DNA of 38,873 bases from Bacteroidales bacterium (GCA_017552705.1 JAFZOY010000114.1:1-38873), one strand, 5' to 3'; positions 1 to 9,047 are shown, counted from the stretch's first letter. Notes: generated by a model not told the origin, from the sequence alone. Made by a program: numbers and translations.

Positions 1-10
1 AATTCTATAA

Positions 11-922
11 ATGAAAAAAGCAATTCTAAAAATAGTATTTTTTTTTACTTTGGCTGAATGGTGTTTTTGCTGGCAGTCATGCTCGTCTTCTCAAACAGAT
101 TCCACAACACACAACCAAACAGATTCTTTAACATATCTCCCAATAGTAACGGAAAATTACACACCGCCACCGACGGATGAAGAATTATATTGGGACAGTC
201 TTTTACATATTGGAGATAGTTTGTTGTTTAATTGTGATTGGGTGAAACCATATGCCAAAGCTTTATACAATGATTACATAAAAAGCACAGAAGAGGATGA
301 GTTCTTTAGGTCTGATTTTTACTATGTTCGCTTTGAGGATTATTTTTTTTGTGATGATATTTTTGAAATGACGGTAGAAAATTGTCAAGATTTGCTTGAG
401 CGGATGTTGTACGACATTTCAGGCGAGGAAATCGAGAATACGTTATACTATCAAATAAATAATAGTTTTTTGTCACTTGACTTAAGATACAAAAATGATT
501 ATATTGGAGGATATGATGTTGGCTATGTAATTTATGACCATGGCATAGTTGAAGAAATGCACGGAGGTGCTGCCGGAGAAGAATTATTTACTACAATTTA
601 TGGCTATTCTGTGTGCGATACAATGCATAATATCCATATGCGTTGGTCTGCTGTTTATGAGGGTGATGATCCTTCAACACTTGGGGATTATGATGAGAAA
701 ACAAAATTTTATGTAGATTCAGAAGAAGTATCAGAAGAATTTTACGAAAAATCATATGAGCATTTTAAGGATTCTGCGAAATCATTGTATGATTCGCCTT
801 GCGAACATTCAACAATAGCCATAGAGGCAATTTTTGATATGAATTCTATTGCAAAAATATTTTTGGAAAAAAATCCTAAGAGTAAAAAACAATCTTTAAA
901 AGAATTTATACGAGGAATATAA
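11..922 (+). CDS. Hypothetical lipoprotein, 303 aa
   Basis: I do not recognise this protein. Its N-terminus has a lysine-rich start, a hydrophobic stretch (residues about 6-21) and then WQSCSSS, which fits a relaxed Bacteroidota lipobox with Cys24 lipidated; it is therefore probably an envelope lipoprotein. The mature part is acidic and rich in Asp, Glu and Tyr, with no further membrane segment. A Gly-rich stretch around residues 160-190 (GGYDVGYVIYDHG, then HGGAAGEE) is the most distinctive element. The start lies only ten bases into the window, so its promoter and upstream neighbour are not visible. Its 3' end overlaps the convergent ATP-grasp gene by 17 bases. It is compositionally AT-rich. 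Confidence is high that it is a gene and low on function. Confidence 0.75.
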   Translation: MKKAILKIVFFFTLAEWCFCWQSCSSSQTDSTTHNQTDSLTYLPIVTENYTPPPTDEELYWDSLLHIGDSLLFNCDWVKPYAKALYNDYIKSTEEDEFFRSDFYYVRFEDYFFCDDIFEMTVENCQDLLERMLYDISGEEIENTLYYQINNSFLSLDLRYKNDYIGGYDVGYVIYDHGIVEEMHGGAAGEELFTTIYGYSVCDTMHNIHMRWSAVYEGDDPSTLGDYDEKTKFYVDSEEVSEEFYEKSYEHFKDSAKSLYDSPCEHSTIAIEAIFDMNSIAKIFLEKNPKSKKQSLKEFIRGI

Positions 923-2057
923 ACCTGTGCATATCCAATCGCAATATGTTTTTGATTTCGTCAACCGACGGCGTTTTGGCAAAAACAATGGCAAACACAG
1001 GCTTTGTGGTATGGTCAATCTTACGAACTTCCAACGGATTTTTTATGTGTTGCAGATAGTTGCCAAAATCAATGTGCGTGATAGCCTCTTTTTCAATGTC
1101 AGACGGGACTTCCGCCATAGTGAAATAGTATAATTCATCGTCGGCATGCGACAAGATTTGTTTCCAGTCGGGTTTCAACTGCTTGAAATAATATTCGTAC
1201 ACGTTGATTCCCCAAGCATGTTGGGCTATGTCGGTGATGCACCAGCCGCAAAAACGGAGCGGATTCATTTCTATAGGAATGATTTTGTTTCCGTTCACCC
1301 GCAGTTCCAAGTGGAATGGAAAGTTTTGAAAATCAAGCGTTTTACCGATTTTGTCCAATATTGATTGGAATGGTTCAAGATACGTCTCAATGATTGCCTT
1401 CGAAGTGTAGTATGCCCGGTCGGAGACATCTTTTTCGTTGAAAAACGGATGTTTGAAAATATTTAGGATTGTGGATTTTCCATTGCCGTCAAAATATGCA
1501 TCTATCGCAAATTCCTCACCATCAATAAGTTCCTCTACAATAAAATTATTAATGTCAACCACTTCGTCAGGAAATACGCCTCGTATTTTTTCGATTTCCA
1601 AAGCAAGCGTGTTCAGTGTTGCCGCCCATTCTTCGGCATTTTTTACAGGATACACGCCGAAACTGAGAAAACCCACGCTCGGTTTGAGAATCAACGGGAA
1701 TTTCAACGTCGCCGTATCAAGAGTACGAAGTTGCTGAAATGTACATTCTTCAAAGAAATAGTCGGGATACAACGGACGTATTTTTCGGCGGAATGCGGCT
1801 TTGTTTTTACATAAATCAATCATTGCCGCAAGTTTTGTTCCCGACAAATTTTTCGATATCCAACCGATGGCATTCTCGGAATTTGTGTAAAACAATTCAT
1901 TATTATCGGTATAACTCTTTACCGCTAAGCTGGAAGGAATTAGCTGATTTTCAAGCATATACTGACACGCAAAATCATTTTGCAGCACGTTGAACGAATT
2001 TTTCTGTATGGTGTCGATTAAAAAATCCGACACGTAAGGCTCTTCTAAAAGTATCAT
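906..2057 (-). CDS. ATP-grasp domain protein, 383 aa
   Basis: Probable ATP-dependent carboxylate-amine/thiol ligase of the ATP-grasp superfamily; the substrate cannot be told. The pattern is a nucleotide-binding lysine in FPLILKPSVGF (Lys125), an adenine-contacting segment FIVEELIDGEEF (residues 172-183), and metal ligands in HLELRV (Glu251) and PIEMNPL (Glu263, Asn265). The N-terminal 100 residues would be the pre-ATP-grasp domain. There is no signal peptide, so it should be cytoplasmic. It is not next to a recognisable biosynthetic partner such as a peptide precursor or a carrier protein. A well-formed promoter lies directly upstream (2089-2118), so it is probably transcribed alone. Its last 17 bases overlap the convergent lipoprotein gene. 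Family assignment is good; function is unknown. Confidence 0.8.
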   Translation of the reverse strand: MILLEEPYVSDFLIDTIQKNSFNVLQNDFACQYMLENQLIPSSLAVKSYTDNNELFYTNSENAIGWISKNLSGTKLAAMIDLCKNKAAFRRKIRPLYPDYFFEECTFQQLRTLDTATLKFPLILKPSVGFLSFGVYPVKNAEEWAATLNTLALEIEKIRGVFPDEVVDINNFIVEELIDGEEFAIDAYFDGNGKSTILNIFKHPFFNEKDVSDRAYYTSKAIIETYLEPFQSILDKIGKTLDFQNFPFHLELRVNGNKIIPIEMNPLRFCGWCITDIAQHAWGINVYEYYFKQLKPDWKQILSHADDELYYFTMAEVPSDIEKEAITHIDFGNYLQHIKNPLEVRKIDHTTKPVFAIVFAKTPSVDEIKNILRLDMHRFIFLV

Positions 2058-2088
2058 ATAGTATTTGTACCGTTATTAAAAAACGCCG

Positions 2089-2118
2089 CAAAGGTACTGT
2101 TAAAAACGAAACAGGCAA
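2089..2118 (-). promoter_or_regulatory. Promoter of the ATP-grasp gene
   Basis: Read on the minus strand, a TTG (2118-2116) is followed after 19 bases by TACCTTTG (2096-2089). This matches the Bacteroidota sigma-A pattern of a -33 TTG element and a -7 TAnnTTTG element. Transcription would start about 25 bases upstream of the ATG at 2057. Confidence 0.6.
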
Positions 2119-2179
2119 CTATTAGCCAAGACTAATTCTTACAAATAGCCGTGTTCAAAATGCAAAAAACTAACAATCG

Positions 2180-2203
2180 TATCTTTGTTTTTTAGTATCT
2201 TTG
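2180..2203 (+). promoter_or_regulatory. Two tandem -7 boxes before the mutL operon
   Basis: Two identical copies of TATCTTTG (2180-2187 and 2196-2203) lie 16 bases apart, 19 bases or more before the ATG at 2223. Each fits the TAnnTTTG -7 consensus. A clear -33 TTG is not seen at the expected distance for either copy, so which one is used is uncertain. This is the only promoter-like region seen before the run of genes that ends at 8923. Confidence 0.45.
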
Positions 2204-2222
2204 CAACGAAAACGAAAAAGAA

Positions 2223-2513
2223 ATGGGATTCATTTCATCAATATATAATCCGCCCAAGCCACGTGGCTTCAACATGCCGACTCGCTACTACGACAAGCAG
2301 AAAGAAGACCGCGAGCATCGACGTGCGGTTGTGTTGCAGCAAGTAAAATTGGAGAAAGGCGAAGAATTGCCCAAAGGCGTATTTGTATCCGACCTTCATC
2401 GTAAATTCGAGCAAAACAAAATCACAAACCGACGGAGAGACGGCGGTCTGAAAGCGATTGTAATGCTTGCGTTTCTACTATTTCTTGGTGTCTATTTTAT
2501 TATGCGACTATAG
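2223..2513 (+). CDS. Small tail-anchored membrane protein, 96 aa
   Basis: Short basic and charged protein with a single hydrophobic segment at its extreme C-terminus (residues about 77-95), so it is probably tail-anchored in the inner membrane with its soluble N-terminal part in the cytoplasm. The N-terminal region is rich in Arg, Lys and Pro, including RYYDKQKEDREHRRAV. I have the impression of a conserved small protein that accompanies mutL in Bacteroidales, but I know no function for it. It is the first gene of the operon, and the mutL start codon follows two bases after its stop, so it is cotranscribed and possibly translationally coupled with mutL. The start at 2223 sits about 20 bases after the second -7 box, which supports it. 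Confidence 0.75.
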   Translation: MGFISSIYNPPKPRGFNMPTRYYDKQKEDREHRRAVVLQQVKLEKGEELPKGVFVSDLHRKFEQNKITNRRRDGGLKAIVMLAFLLFLGVYFIMRL

Positions 2514-2515
2514 AT

Positions 2516-4339
2516 ATGTCCGATATTATCCATCTCCTACCCGATTCCGTTGCAAACCAAATTGCAGCCGGCGAAGTTGTCCAACGACCAGCTTCGGTTG
2601 TAAAGGAATTGGTTGAGAATGCGTTAGATGCCCACGCAACCGAAATCACAATAGCGATAATCGATGCGGGACGCACATCCATTCAAATCAGCGACAATGG
2701 AGTAGGAATGTCGGAAACCGATGCCCGCATGGCTTTTGAACGCCACGCCACATCGAAAATTTCGGAAGCATCGGATATATTCAAAATACGTTCCATGGGA
2801 TTCCGCGGAGAAGCACTCGCATCCATTGCGGCTGTTTCGCAAACGGAATTGAGGACTCGGCAAAAAGACGCCGAACTCGGCACTAAAATCATCATTGCGG
2901 GCAGCAAAGTTGAATCGCAGGAGGCTGACGCCTGTCAGCAAGGCACGACATTCACCGTGAAAAATTTGTTCTACAACACGCCAGCACGACGAAAGTTCCT
3001 GAAATCGAACCAAACCGAGTTCAACTACATTCTTGCCGAAATATACCAAACCGCATTGGCGAATCCCGAGGTAACATTCACCATAATCAAAGACGGATCT
3101 TTGTATGCAAAATACCCGAAAGGCAATCATTTACAACGAATTGTGAACATATTCGGGAAACAGATGGAAAAAGGTTTGATTCCAATCGAAGATGAATCGA
3201 GCATTGTAAAAATCTATGGATACATCGGCGTGCCCGAGATGGCGCGGAAAACGGGAGCAAACCAATTCTTTTTTGTCAACAATAGATTTTTCCGACAAAA
3301 AAGTTTTCTTGGCTCTGTAATGAGGGCTTACGGAAACCTCTTGCCACAAAAGGAATATCCGCCATTTTTCATTTTCATGGAAATCGACCCTGCCGAAATC
3401 GATGTCAATATTCATCCTACAAAAACGGAAATAAAATTTTCGGAGGAATTCAATATTTGCCAACTGTTGGAGGCGACAATAAAATGCACACTGGGGAAAA
3501 ACAACATTGTTCCATCGATTGATTTCAGCGATTCGGCGGATTATTCGGATATGTTTTCGTTCAAAAAAAGCGACCCGATACAGCCACCAACAATTACGTA
3601 TAATCCTTCGTACAACCCTTTTAAAACGCAGGACTCAGGCTGCTATCCAAACACAAAGACAAACGAACGGAATTGGGAAAAACTTTTTGAGGACTACCAA
3701 ACCAACAAGAAGGAAAACCAACAATTACTGGAGTTTTCATCGAATTTGAATAGCGACAGTGAAACCAACCAGCCAACCGTTGAATTTTGCACACAAATAC
3801 AGAAAAAATATATCCTTGCGTTTGTTGACGGAAAAATTTACATAATCGACATTAAGCGAGCACATTACAGATTGTTGTACGATAAATTTCACGACAATTT
3901 TTGCCATGAGCGCGTGCCGTCGCAGAAAACACTGATTCCTGTCCGCATCGACCTGACGGCAAACGAGACAGAATCGCTCAAAACAATTCTTCCGCAACTT
4001 CAGGAACTTGGTTTCGACATTGAGGAATTCGGCAAAAACTCATTTGTGGTCAATGGCGTTCCTTCGGATATTGATATAACTGACACACAGCAAATTATCT
4101 GTGATTTCATATCAAATTTCGAAGAAGCGAACCAAACAATAAAAGATTCCGTACAGGAACACATAGCCCGAACCCTTGCAAAATCCGCGTCGCTATTCCG
4201 AAACCCAACGATGAACAAAGACGAAATGGCTCAATTCGTTACGCAAGTAATTCAAAATAAATCATTTACGATTACGCCCGAAGGACAAATCGTAACAATA
4301 ATCATAGAACCCGAAGATTTGCTAAAAAAATTCAACTAA
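2516..4339 (+). CDS. mutL: DNA mismatch repair protein MutL
   Basis: GHKL-type ATPase that couples MutS mismatch recognition to downstream repair. The N-terminal ATPase motifs are clear: ANQIAAGEVVQRPASVVKEL (residues 13-32, with the presumed catalytic Glu31), ENALDA (Asn35 binding metal), DNGVGM (60-65), RHATSKI (76-82) and GFRGEAL (95-101). A middle transducer domain and a low-complexity linker (about 340-410) follow, then a C-terminal dimerisation domain. The endonuclease motif known from many MutL proteins, DQHA-x2-E-x4-E, is replaced by DIKRAHYRLLYDKF around residue 445, so nuclease activity is doubtful. The length of 607 aa is normal. It sits two bases after the small membrane protein and two bases before the first rhomboid gene. 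Confidence 0.96.
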   Translation: MSDIIHLLPDSVANQIAAGEVVQRPASVVKELVENALDAHATEITIAIIDAGRTSIQISDNGVGMSETDARMAFERHATSKISEASDIFKIRSMGFRGEALASIAAVSQTELRTRQKDAELGTKIIIAGSKVESQEADACQQGTTFTVKNLFYNTPARRKFLKSNQTEFNYILAEIYQTALANPEVTFTIIKDGSLYAKYPKGNHLQRIVNIFGKQMEKGLIPIEDESSIVKIYGYIGVPEMARKTGANQFFFVNNRFFRQKSFLGSVMRAYGNLLPQKEYPPFFIFMEIDPAEIDVNIHPTKTEIKFSEEFNICQLLEATIKCTLGKNNIVPSIDFSDSADYSDMFSFKKSDPIQPPTITYNPSYNPFKTQDSGCYPNTKTNERNWEKLFEDYQTNKKENQQLLEFSSNLNSDSETNQPTVEFCTQIQKKYILAFVDGKIYIIDIKRAHYRLLYDKFHDNFCHERVPSQKTLIPVRIDLTANETESLKTILPQLQELGFDIEEFGKNSFVVNGVPSDIDITDTQQIICDFISNFEEANQTIKDSVQEHIARTLAKSASLFRNPTMNKDEMAQFVTQVIQNKSFTITPEGQIVTIIIEPEDLLKKFN

Positions 4340-4341
4340 AC

Positions 4342-5082
4342 ATGAGCTACTATCGACCATCGGGATTTTCGCTACTCACACCTGTTGTGAAGAATTTGAT
4401 TCTCATAAACATAGTATGTTTTGTAATCAGTTCTGTGGGCGAATATATGCGTTGGTACGACACAACAAGCTCACTCGGGCTGCATTATCTGCTTTCGCCG
4501 AGTTTCCGTCCGGTTCAGTTTATCACATATATGTTTCTGCACGGAAATTTGGAGCATATTTTCTTCAACATGTTGGCACTCTGGATGTTTGGCAACACAT
4601 TGGAAACGTATTGGGGAAGCAAGAAATTTCTCATCTACTATTTTGCCACGGGTATCGGAGCCGGCATTTTCCAAATGATTGTTGCCTATATCCATCTAAA
4701 AACACTCAACATCGACAACGAGACTCTGGACATAATCGTCACGCAAGGCGACGAACTGCTCCGTTCGGGAAGAAACTGGATTGACAGCACAATTGGCAAT
4801 GCAAACCTAATCATAAACGGCCCGACTGTTGGCGCATCGGGGGCGATTTTCGGATTATTGATGGCATTTGGAATGCTATTTCCTAATGAAGAAATTTATA
4901 TTTACTTTGCATTCCCGATAAAGGCGAAATGGTTCGTGCTATTCTACGGTCTGATAGAGCTGTTCAGCGGTTTACGCAATTCCGCTGGCGACAACACGGC
5001 ACATTTCGCTCATCTTGGCGGTATGATTTTCGGATATATTTTATTGAAATACTGGCAAAAACACGGGACAAACTTTAACTAA
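4342..5082 (+). CDS. Rhomboid family intramembrane serine protease
   Basis: Probably active rhomboid protease of the inner membrane, 246 aa, with several hydrophobic helices. The catalytic serine is in GASGAIFG (Ser166) and the catalytic histidine in AHLGG (His224). The HxxxN pair of the oxyanion site is visible in EHIFFNM (His72, Asn76). A loop of about 45 residues (116-160) between the helices before the serine is longer than usual. It follows mutL by two bases and abuts the next rhomboid-like gene (stop at 5082, start at 5083), so the two are almost surely made together. Substrates are unknown. Confidence 0.93.
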   Translation: MSYYRPSGFSLLTPVVKNLILINIVCFVISSVGEYMRWYDTTSSLGLHYLLSPSFRPVQFITYMFLHGNLEHIFFNMLALWMFGNTLETYWGSKKFLIYYFATGIGAGIFQMIVAYIHLKTLNIDNETLDIIVTQGDELLRSGRNWIDSTIGNANLIINGPTVGASGAIFGLLMAFGMLFPNEEIYIYFAFPIKAKWFVLFYGLIELFSGLRNSAGDNTAHFAHLGGMIFGYILLKYWQKHGTNFN

Positions 5083-5976
5083 ATGAACATACGAACCGAC
5101 ATAATGCAAGAATTCAAACGTGGTGACTACCTCACCAAACTTATACTCATCAACGGAGCGCTCTTTCTGCTTCTCTGGCTGATTGAGATTTTGGCAAGCA
5201 TAATCAACCCGTCCATTTACAGCGCGATTATCGCCAATATTTCAGCACCCACACAAGGCAGCATTCTACTTCACAAACCGTGGACTATCCTGACGTATAT
5301 GTTTTTCGACACATCGTTCCTCAGTTTGCTTTGCAATATGTTGTTTTTATTTTGGATGGGAAGACTATTCATAGACCTCGTCAACGAGAAACAATTACTG
5401 GCAACCTACATTCTTGGCGGTTTTGCAGGTGTTGCTCTTCCATTGATTTGCAGCTCGGCAACAACCATAATGGGAATGTTGCTCAACCCCATCGCGGCTG
5501 TTCTGGCGGTAACTGCTGCCATTGCAACATACGCTCCGAATTATAGAGTGTATCTGTTGTTTTTCGGAGAAGTGAAACTGAAAACATTGGCTATCATCAT
5601 TGTAGTTGTTGAATTGCTGCCATTACTTTCCATATCGTCGCAAGTATTTCAAAGTCAAGTGCTTGCTGTGTCGCTTTGCAAACTTGGCGGTATTCTTTAC
5701 GGCTGTTTGTGGGCGCTATTGTATAAAAAAGGAACTGACATCAATGAATGGTTTATCCGTCTTGTCACAAGAATTGAAAAACGGGAAACAAAAACATCGC
5801 GCATACACGTAACGAAACGGAACAAACGCGATGAATCATACGTTGATTATGAAGATGTTACATCCGATACAAATCAAGCCGAAATCGACAAAATTCTCAA
5901 GAAAATTGCGGAATCAGGATATAACAGTCTGAGCAACGAAGAAAAAGAAAATCTATTTCGCCACAACAACAAATGA
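5083..5976 (+). CDS. Rhomboid-like protein without catalytic residues
   Basis: Paralogue of the preceding rhomboid, 297 aa, with a rhomboid-like layout: hydrophobic helices to about residue 215, then a cytoplasmic tail. The region that should hold the GxSG serine reads LLNPIAAVLAV, and the position of the catalytic histidine reads LCKLGGILYG, so both catalytic residues appear lost and it is best called a pseudoprotease. The tail ends in a conserved-looking helical motif (EIDKILKKIAESGYNSLS, then NEEKENLF) that I associate with Bacteroidota rhomboids. Start and stop are coupled to the neighbours: it begins one base after the active rhomboid and overlaps the next gene by four bases (ATGA). It could regulate or partner the active protease; that is inference. 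Confidence 0.85.
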   Translation: MNIRTDIMQEFKRGDYLTKLILINGALFLLLWLIEILASIINPSIYSAIIANISAPTQGSILLHKPWTILTYMFFDTSFLSLLCNMLFLFWMGRLFIDLVNEKQLLATYILGGFAGVALPLICSSATTIMGMLLNPIAAVLAVTAAIATYAPNYRVYLLFFGEVKLKTLAIIIVVVELLPLLSISSQVFQSQVLAVSLCKLGGILYGCLWALLYKKGTDINEWFIRLVTRIEKRETKTSRIHVTKRNKRDESYVDYEDVTSDTNQAEIDKILKKIAESGYNSLSNEEKENLFRHNNK

Positions 5977-7079
5977 AACTGATTGTCAGCATATTACTCT
6001 GTGTATTGAACGCGATTGCCGCCCTCGTTCTCCTTTGTTGTTTATTGGCTCAACACATCAATCCAAGCACATTTCCGTTTTTTGAACTGTTAGGGTTAGG
6101 ATTTCCTGTATTCTTTGGTATAAACGCTTGTTTTTCAGTATTTTGGCTTGTAGCAAAAAGTCACAAGAAATATTTTTTGATTTCGCTCGTGGTTTTGGTT
6201 TTAAGCATTCCAACCGCTGGCAATTACTACAAATTTTCCGATAAGCAACGACAAGAAATAAAAACAAACAACAAACTAAAAGTCATGTCGTACAACGTGA
6301 TGGGCTTTATGTACCATACGTGGCGCAAAAGCACAGAGGTGAAGCAACAGATATTTCTTTACATCCGCAAGGAGAACCCAGATGTAATCTGCTTCCAGGA
6401 ATACCACAACGACACGAGGGAAAATTTCATTGTAATAGATAGTTTGAAACAACAACTTAACCTTGCCTATACGCACCATAACAGAGTTTTTTCGGTTGGT
6501 CCGCATCATTACCAAGGAAACCTAATCTGTAGCCGTTATCCAATTGTCGCAAGCGGATTTATCGACTACGAAGGAACAGGAAATGCCTCAATCTGGGCTG
6601 ACATTGTAGTTGGAAACGATACTATCAGAATATTTAACAGCCATTTGGAATCGTATCGACTTTCAATTGATAACAAACAGACTGTGAACGACATAGGGAA
6701 AATCCACAATATTGAAGTTGATGAAGTTGAGGATTTAGTAACCCGATTAAAAACTGCCATGGTAAAACGAGGCGCCCAAATCGACGAATTAGCGGAATCA
6801 ATAGCCCAAAGCCCATATCCAGTGGTTTCGTGCGGAGATTTCAATTCCCCACCGTGTTCCTACACATACCACAAAATAAAATCGACCAACAACCTACAAG
6901 ACGCATTTCTTGAAGCGGGCAAAGGCATCGGAGCAACGTTCAATTGGTGGCCACAACTGCGGTTGGACTACATTCTCGTTGATAAACAATTCACCTGTCA
7001 CCATTTCAAAAGAATGGGAATCAAAGTGTCGGACCATTTTCCCATTTCGTGCGAATTAGATCTTACATCAGCTAAATAA
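5973..7079 (+). CDS. Endonuclease/exonuclease/phosphatase family protein
   Basis: Protein of the DNase I-like fold, 368 aa. The N-terminus carries about three hydrophobic segments (roughly residues 4-27, 36-61 and 67-82), which would anchor it in the inner membrane. The catalytic domain follows from residue 100: SYNVMG (Asn108), FQEYH (Glu143), CGDFNSPP near residue 289 and the terminal SDHFP near 353 are the family's metal and catalytic motifs. Members include nucleases, sphingomyelinases and inositol phosphatases, so the substrate is not decided. A late WWPQLRLDYILV motif (after FN) is typical of the Bacteroidota branch in my recollection. It overlaps the pseudo-rhomboid by four bases and the TPR gene by one. 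Confidence 0.9.
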   Translation: MKLIVSILLCVLNAIAALVLLCCLLAQHINPSTFPFFELLGLGFPVFFGINACFSVFWLVAKSHKKYFLISLVVLVLSIPTAGNYYKFSDKQRQEIKTNNKLKVMSYNVMGFMYHTWRKSTEVKQQIFLYIRKENPDVICFQEYHNDTRENFIVIDSLKQQLNLAYTHHNRVFSVGPHHYQGNLICSRYPIVASGFIDYEGTGNASIWADIVVGNDTIRIFNSHLESYRLSIDNKQTVNDIGKIHNIEVDEVEDLVTRLKTAMVKRGAQIDELAESIAQSPYPVVSCGDFNSPPCSYTYHKIKSTNNLQDAFLEAGKGIGATFNWWPQLRLDYILVDKQFTCHHFKRMGIKVSDHFPISCELDLTSAK

Positions 7080-8923
7080 TGCGAAACAAACTGATACAAA
7101 TAATAGGAATTATTGTCTTGTTGTTGACGGCAACTTCCGCTTTTCCACAAGAAAACGACAACAGCAACGACAATCAACTTGCGCTTTTCTACTATTCACA
7201 AGGCGAATACGAAAAGGCTGCCGACATGTATCTTTCATTGTTTCAAAAAACGCACGCGCAAAATCATTTCGATTATTTGATTGATTGCTACAACGAATTA
7301 AAATGGTACGACAAAGCGGAAAAAATCACAAACGAACAAATCCGACATAATTCAAAATCACTCTACTATCCAATAAAACTTGCGGCGATTTATACAAAAG
7401 TCGGAAAGACAAGCGAAGCAAACGAGATTTTCGACAAAACCATCAAGAAAGCAAGCAAAGACTTGGAGAATTGCCTTGTAGCCGGCGAAGCATGCCTTGA
7501 AAACGGGTTTGACAGCATTGCAAAAATCATCTACGAAAATGGATGGAAACGGCTGGAATACAATGGAATCATTATTGACCGACTAACACGCATATATCTA
7601 AAACTCGGTGAATATGAGCAACTTGTAAATCTCTACATGGATATTCTCAAAGTGGATGATAGCCGCGAACAATATATTGAAGACCAACTTCAAATACCTC
7701 TGTATGAGAAAAAGAACAGCAATCTTCACTCAATCCTTACCGCCCGTTTGAAAACAGAAATAGAAAAAAATCGTAAAATCAAGACTTACGGAAACTTATA
7801 TCTCTGGATGCAACTACAGGAGAAAAATTTCGAGTCTGCATATTCTCTCGCAAAAAGTATTGATACAGAAGAAGATACAGATGGCTACAATACATACAAC
7901 GTAGGCGAAATAGCATTGGAAAACAAGGATTACACGAATGCCGCCAAATGTTTTTCGTATGTTGTGCAACAAGGCCCCATGGGCGACCTTTATGAGAAAG
8001 CACTAAAAAGTCTTCTTGAAACTTCGTACAATAAATTATTCAAGTCAAACCAAGCACCTGAACCACAACAAATTGCATCGTTAGAAGAAGAATATCAACG
8101 AGCATTGGAAGAAATTGTTGACGCGAAAACTTCAATCGAAATCATAAAAAATCTCGCCCACATCCAGGCGTTTTACCTACAAAAATCAAACGAGGCTATT
8201 GATTTGCTGAAACAAAATATTGCGAAACCGAATCTTCGCCAATACAAAAACCAGCTCGAAATGGAACTGGCCGACATTTATTTGTTCACAAACGATATTT
8301 GGGGCGCAAATCTGCAATATGCCTCTATCGCATTGAATTACAAGAACAACGACATCGGACACGAGGCGCAACTCAAACAAGCACGGATAGCATACTACAA
8401 TGGAAATTTCGAATACGCAAAAGCACTGCTTGATGTGCTGAAAGGAAGTACAAGCAAACTCATCGCAAATGACGCATTTGAACTCGCACAACTTATTTCA
8501 GACAACACCGCGCTCGACACATCTACCACAGCAATGGAAATATTCGCACGTGGTGATTTACTTCTGTCGCAAGGTAAAAAAAATGAGGCAATCGCAAGCT
8601 ACGACTCCATTCCAAAGCTATTTCCCGGACATACGCTCGAAGACGAAATTTTGATGCGGAAAGCCGAAATCGCCCAATCCGAGCACAACGACGAACAAAT
8701 GGTTCAATATCTACAAGAAATTGAAAACAGATTTTCATACGAGATATATGCCGACAAAGCTATATTCAGCCTTGCCGAATACTACGACAAGACCGGCGAC
8801 ACCGAAAAAGCAAAGGAAAAATACAAAAGACTCATATTTGAATATCCTAACAGCATTTATTCCGCCCCCGCCCGAAACAGATATCGGGAATTAGACACAA
8901 AAGAAACTATCATAACTCCTTGA
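7079..8923 (+). CDS. Secreted tetratricopeptide repeat protein, 614 aa
   Basis: Long alpha-helical protein with a signal peptide (residues 1-23, ending in SAFPQ) and TPR units over most of its length. Clear units include NQLALFYYSQGEYEKAADMY near the N-terminus, YNTYNVGEIALENKDYTNAA in the middle, and AIFSLAEYYDKTGDTEKAKE near the C-terminus. It is probably periplasmic or at the outer membrane, as a scaffold for other proteins. It shares one base with the preceding gene (TAATG junction), so it is the last gene of the mutL operon. It does not have the lipobox of the BamD-like protein that follows. The partner is unknown. Confidence 0.85.
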   Translation: MRNKLIQIIGIIVLLLTATSAFPQENDNSNDNQLALFYYSQGEYEKAADMYLSLFQKTHAQNHFDYLIDCYNELKWYDKAEKITNEQIRHNSKSLYYPIKLAAIYTKVGKTSEANEIFDKTIKKASKDLENCLVAGEACLENGFDSIAKIIYENGWKRLEYNGIIIDRLTRIYLKLGEYEQLVNLYMDILKVDDSREQYIEDQLQIPLYEKKNSNLHSILTARLKTEIEKNRKIKTYGNLYLWMQLQEKNFESAYSLAKSIDTEEDTDGYNTYNVGEIALENKDYTNAAKCFSYVVQQGPMGDLYEKALKSLLETSYNKLFKSNQAPEPQQIASLEEEYQRALEEIVDAKTSIEIIKNLAHIQAFYLQKSNEAIDLLKQNIAKPNLRQYKNQLEMELADIYLFTNDIWGANLQYASIALNYKNNDIGHEAQLKQARIAYYNGNFEYAKALLDVLKGSTSKLIANDAFELAQLISDNTALDTSTTAMEIFARGDLLLSQGKKNEAIASYDSIPKLFPGHTLEDEILMRKAEIAQSEHNDEQMVQYLQEIENRFSYEIYADKAIFSLAEYYDKTGDTEKAKEKYKRLIFEYPNSIYSAPARNRYRELDTKETIITP

Positions 8924-9022
8924 TATAAAACGAGAAAAATAGTTTTCAAAAAAAGTCAACCATGATTCTCCAGAGGCGTAAAATTATTTCAAATCTATTT
9001 TTCAATGTATAAAAATATTTTG

Positions 9023-9030
9023 TACTTTTG
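9023..9030 (+). promoter_or_regulatory. -7 box before bamD
   Basis: TACTTTTG fits the TAnnTTTG element and lies 17 bases before the bamD ATG at 9048. No good -33 TTG is present at the usual distance. The 124-base gap after the TPR gene, which shows no terminator hairpin, suggests the bamD cluster is at least partly its own transcription unit. Confidence 0.4.
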
Positions 9031-9047
9031 CCCGTTTCTTATAGCAT

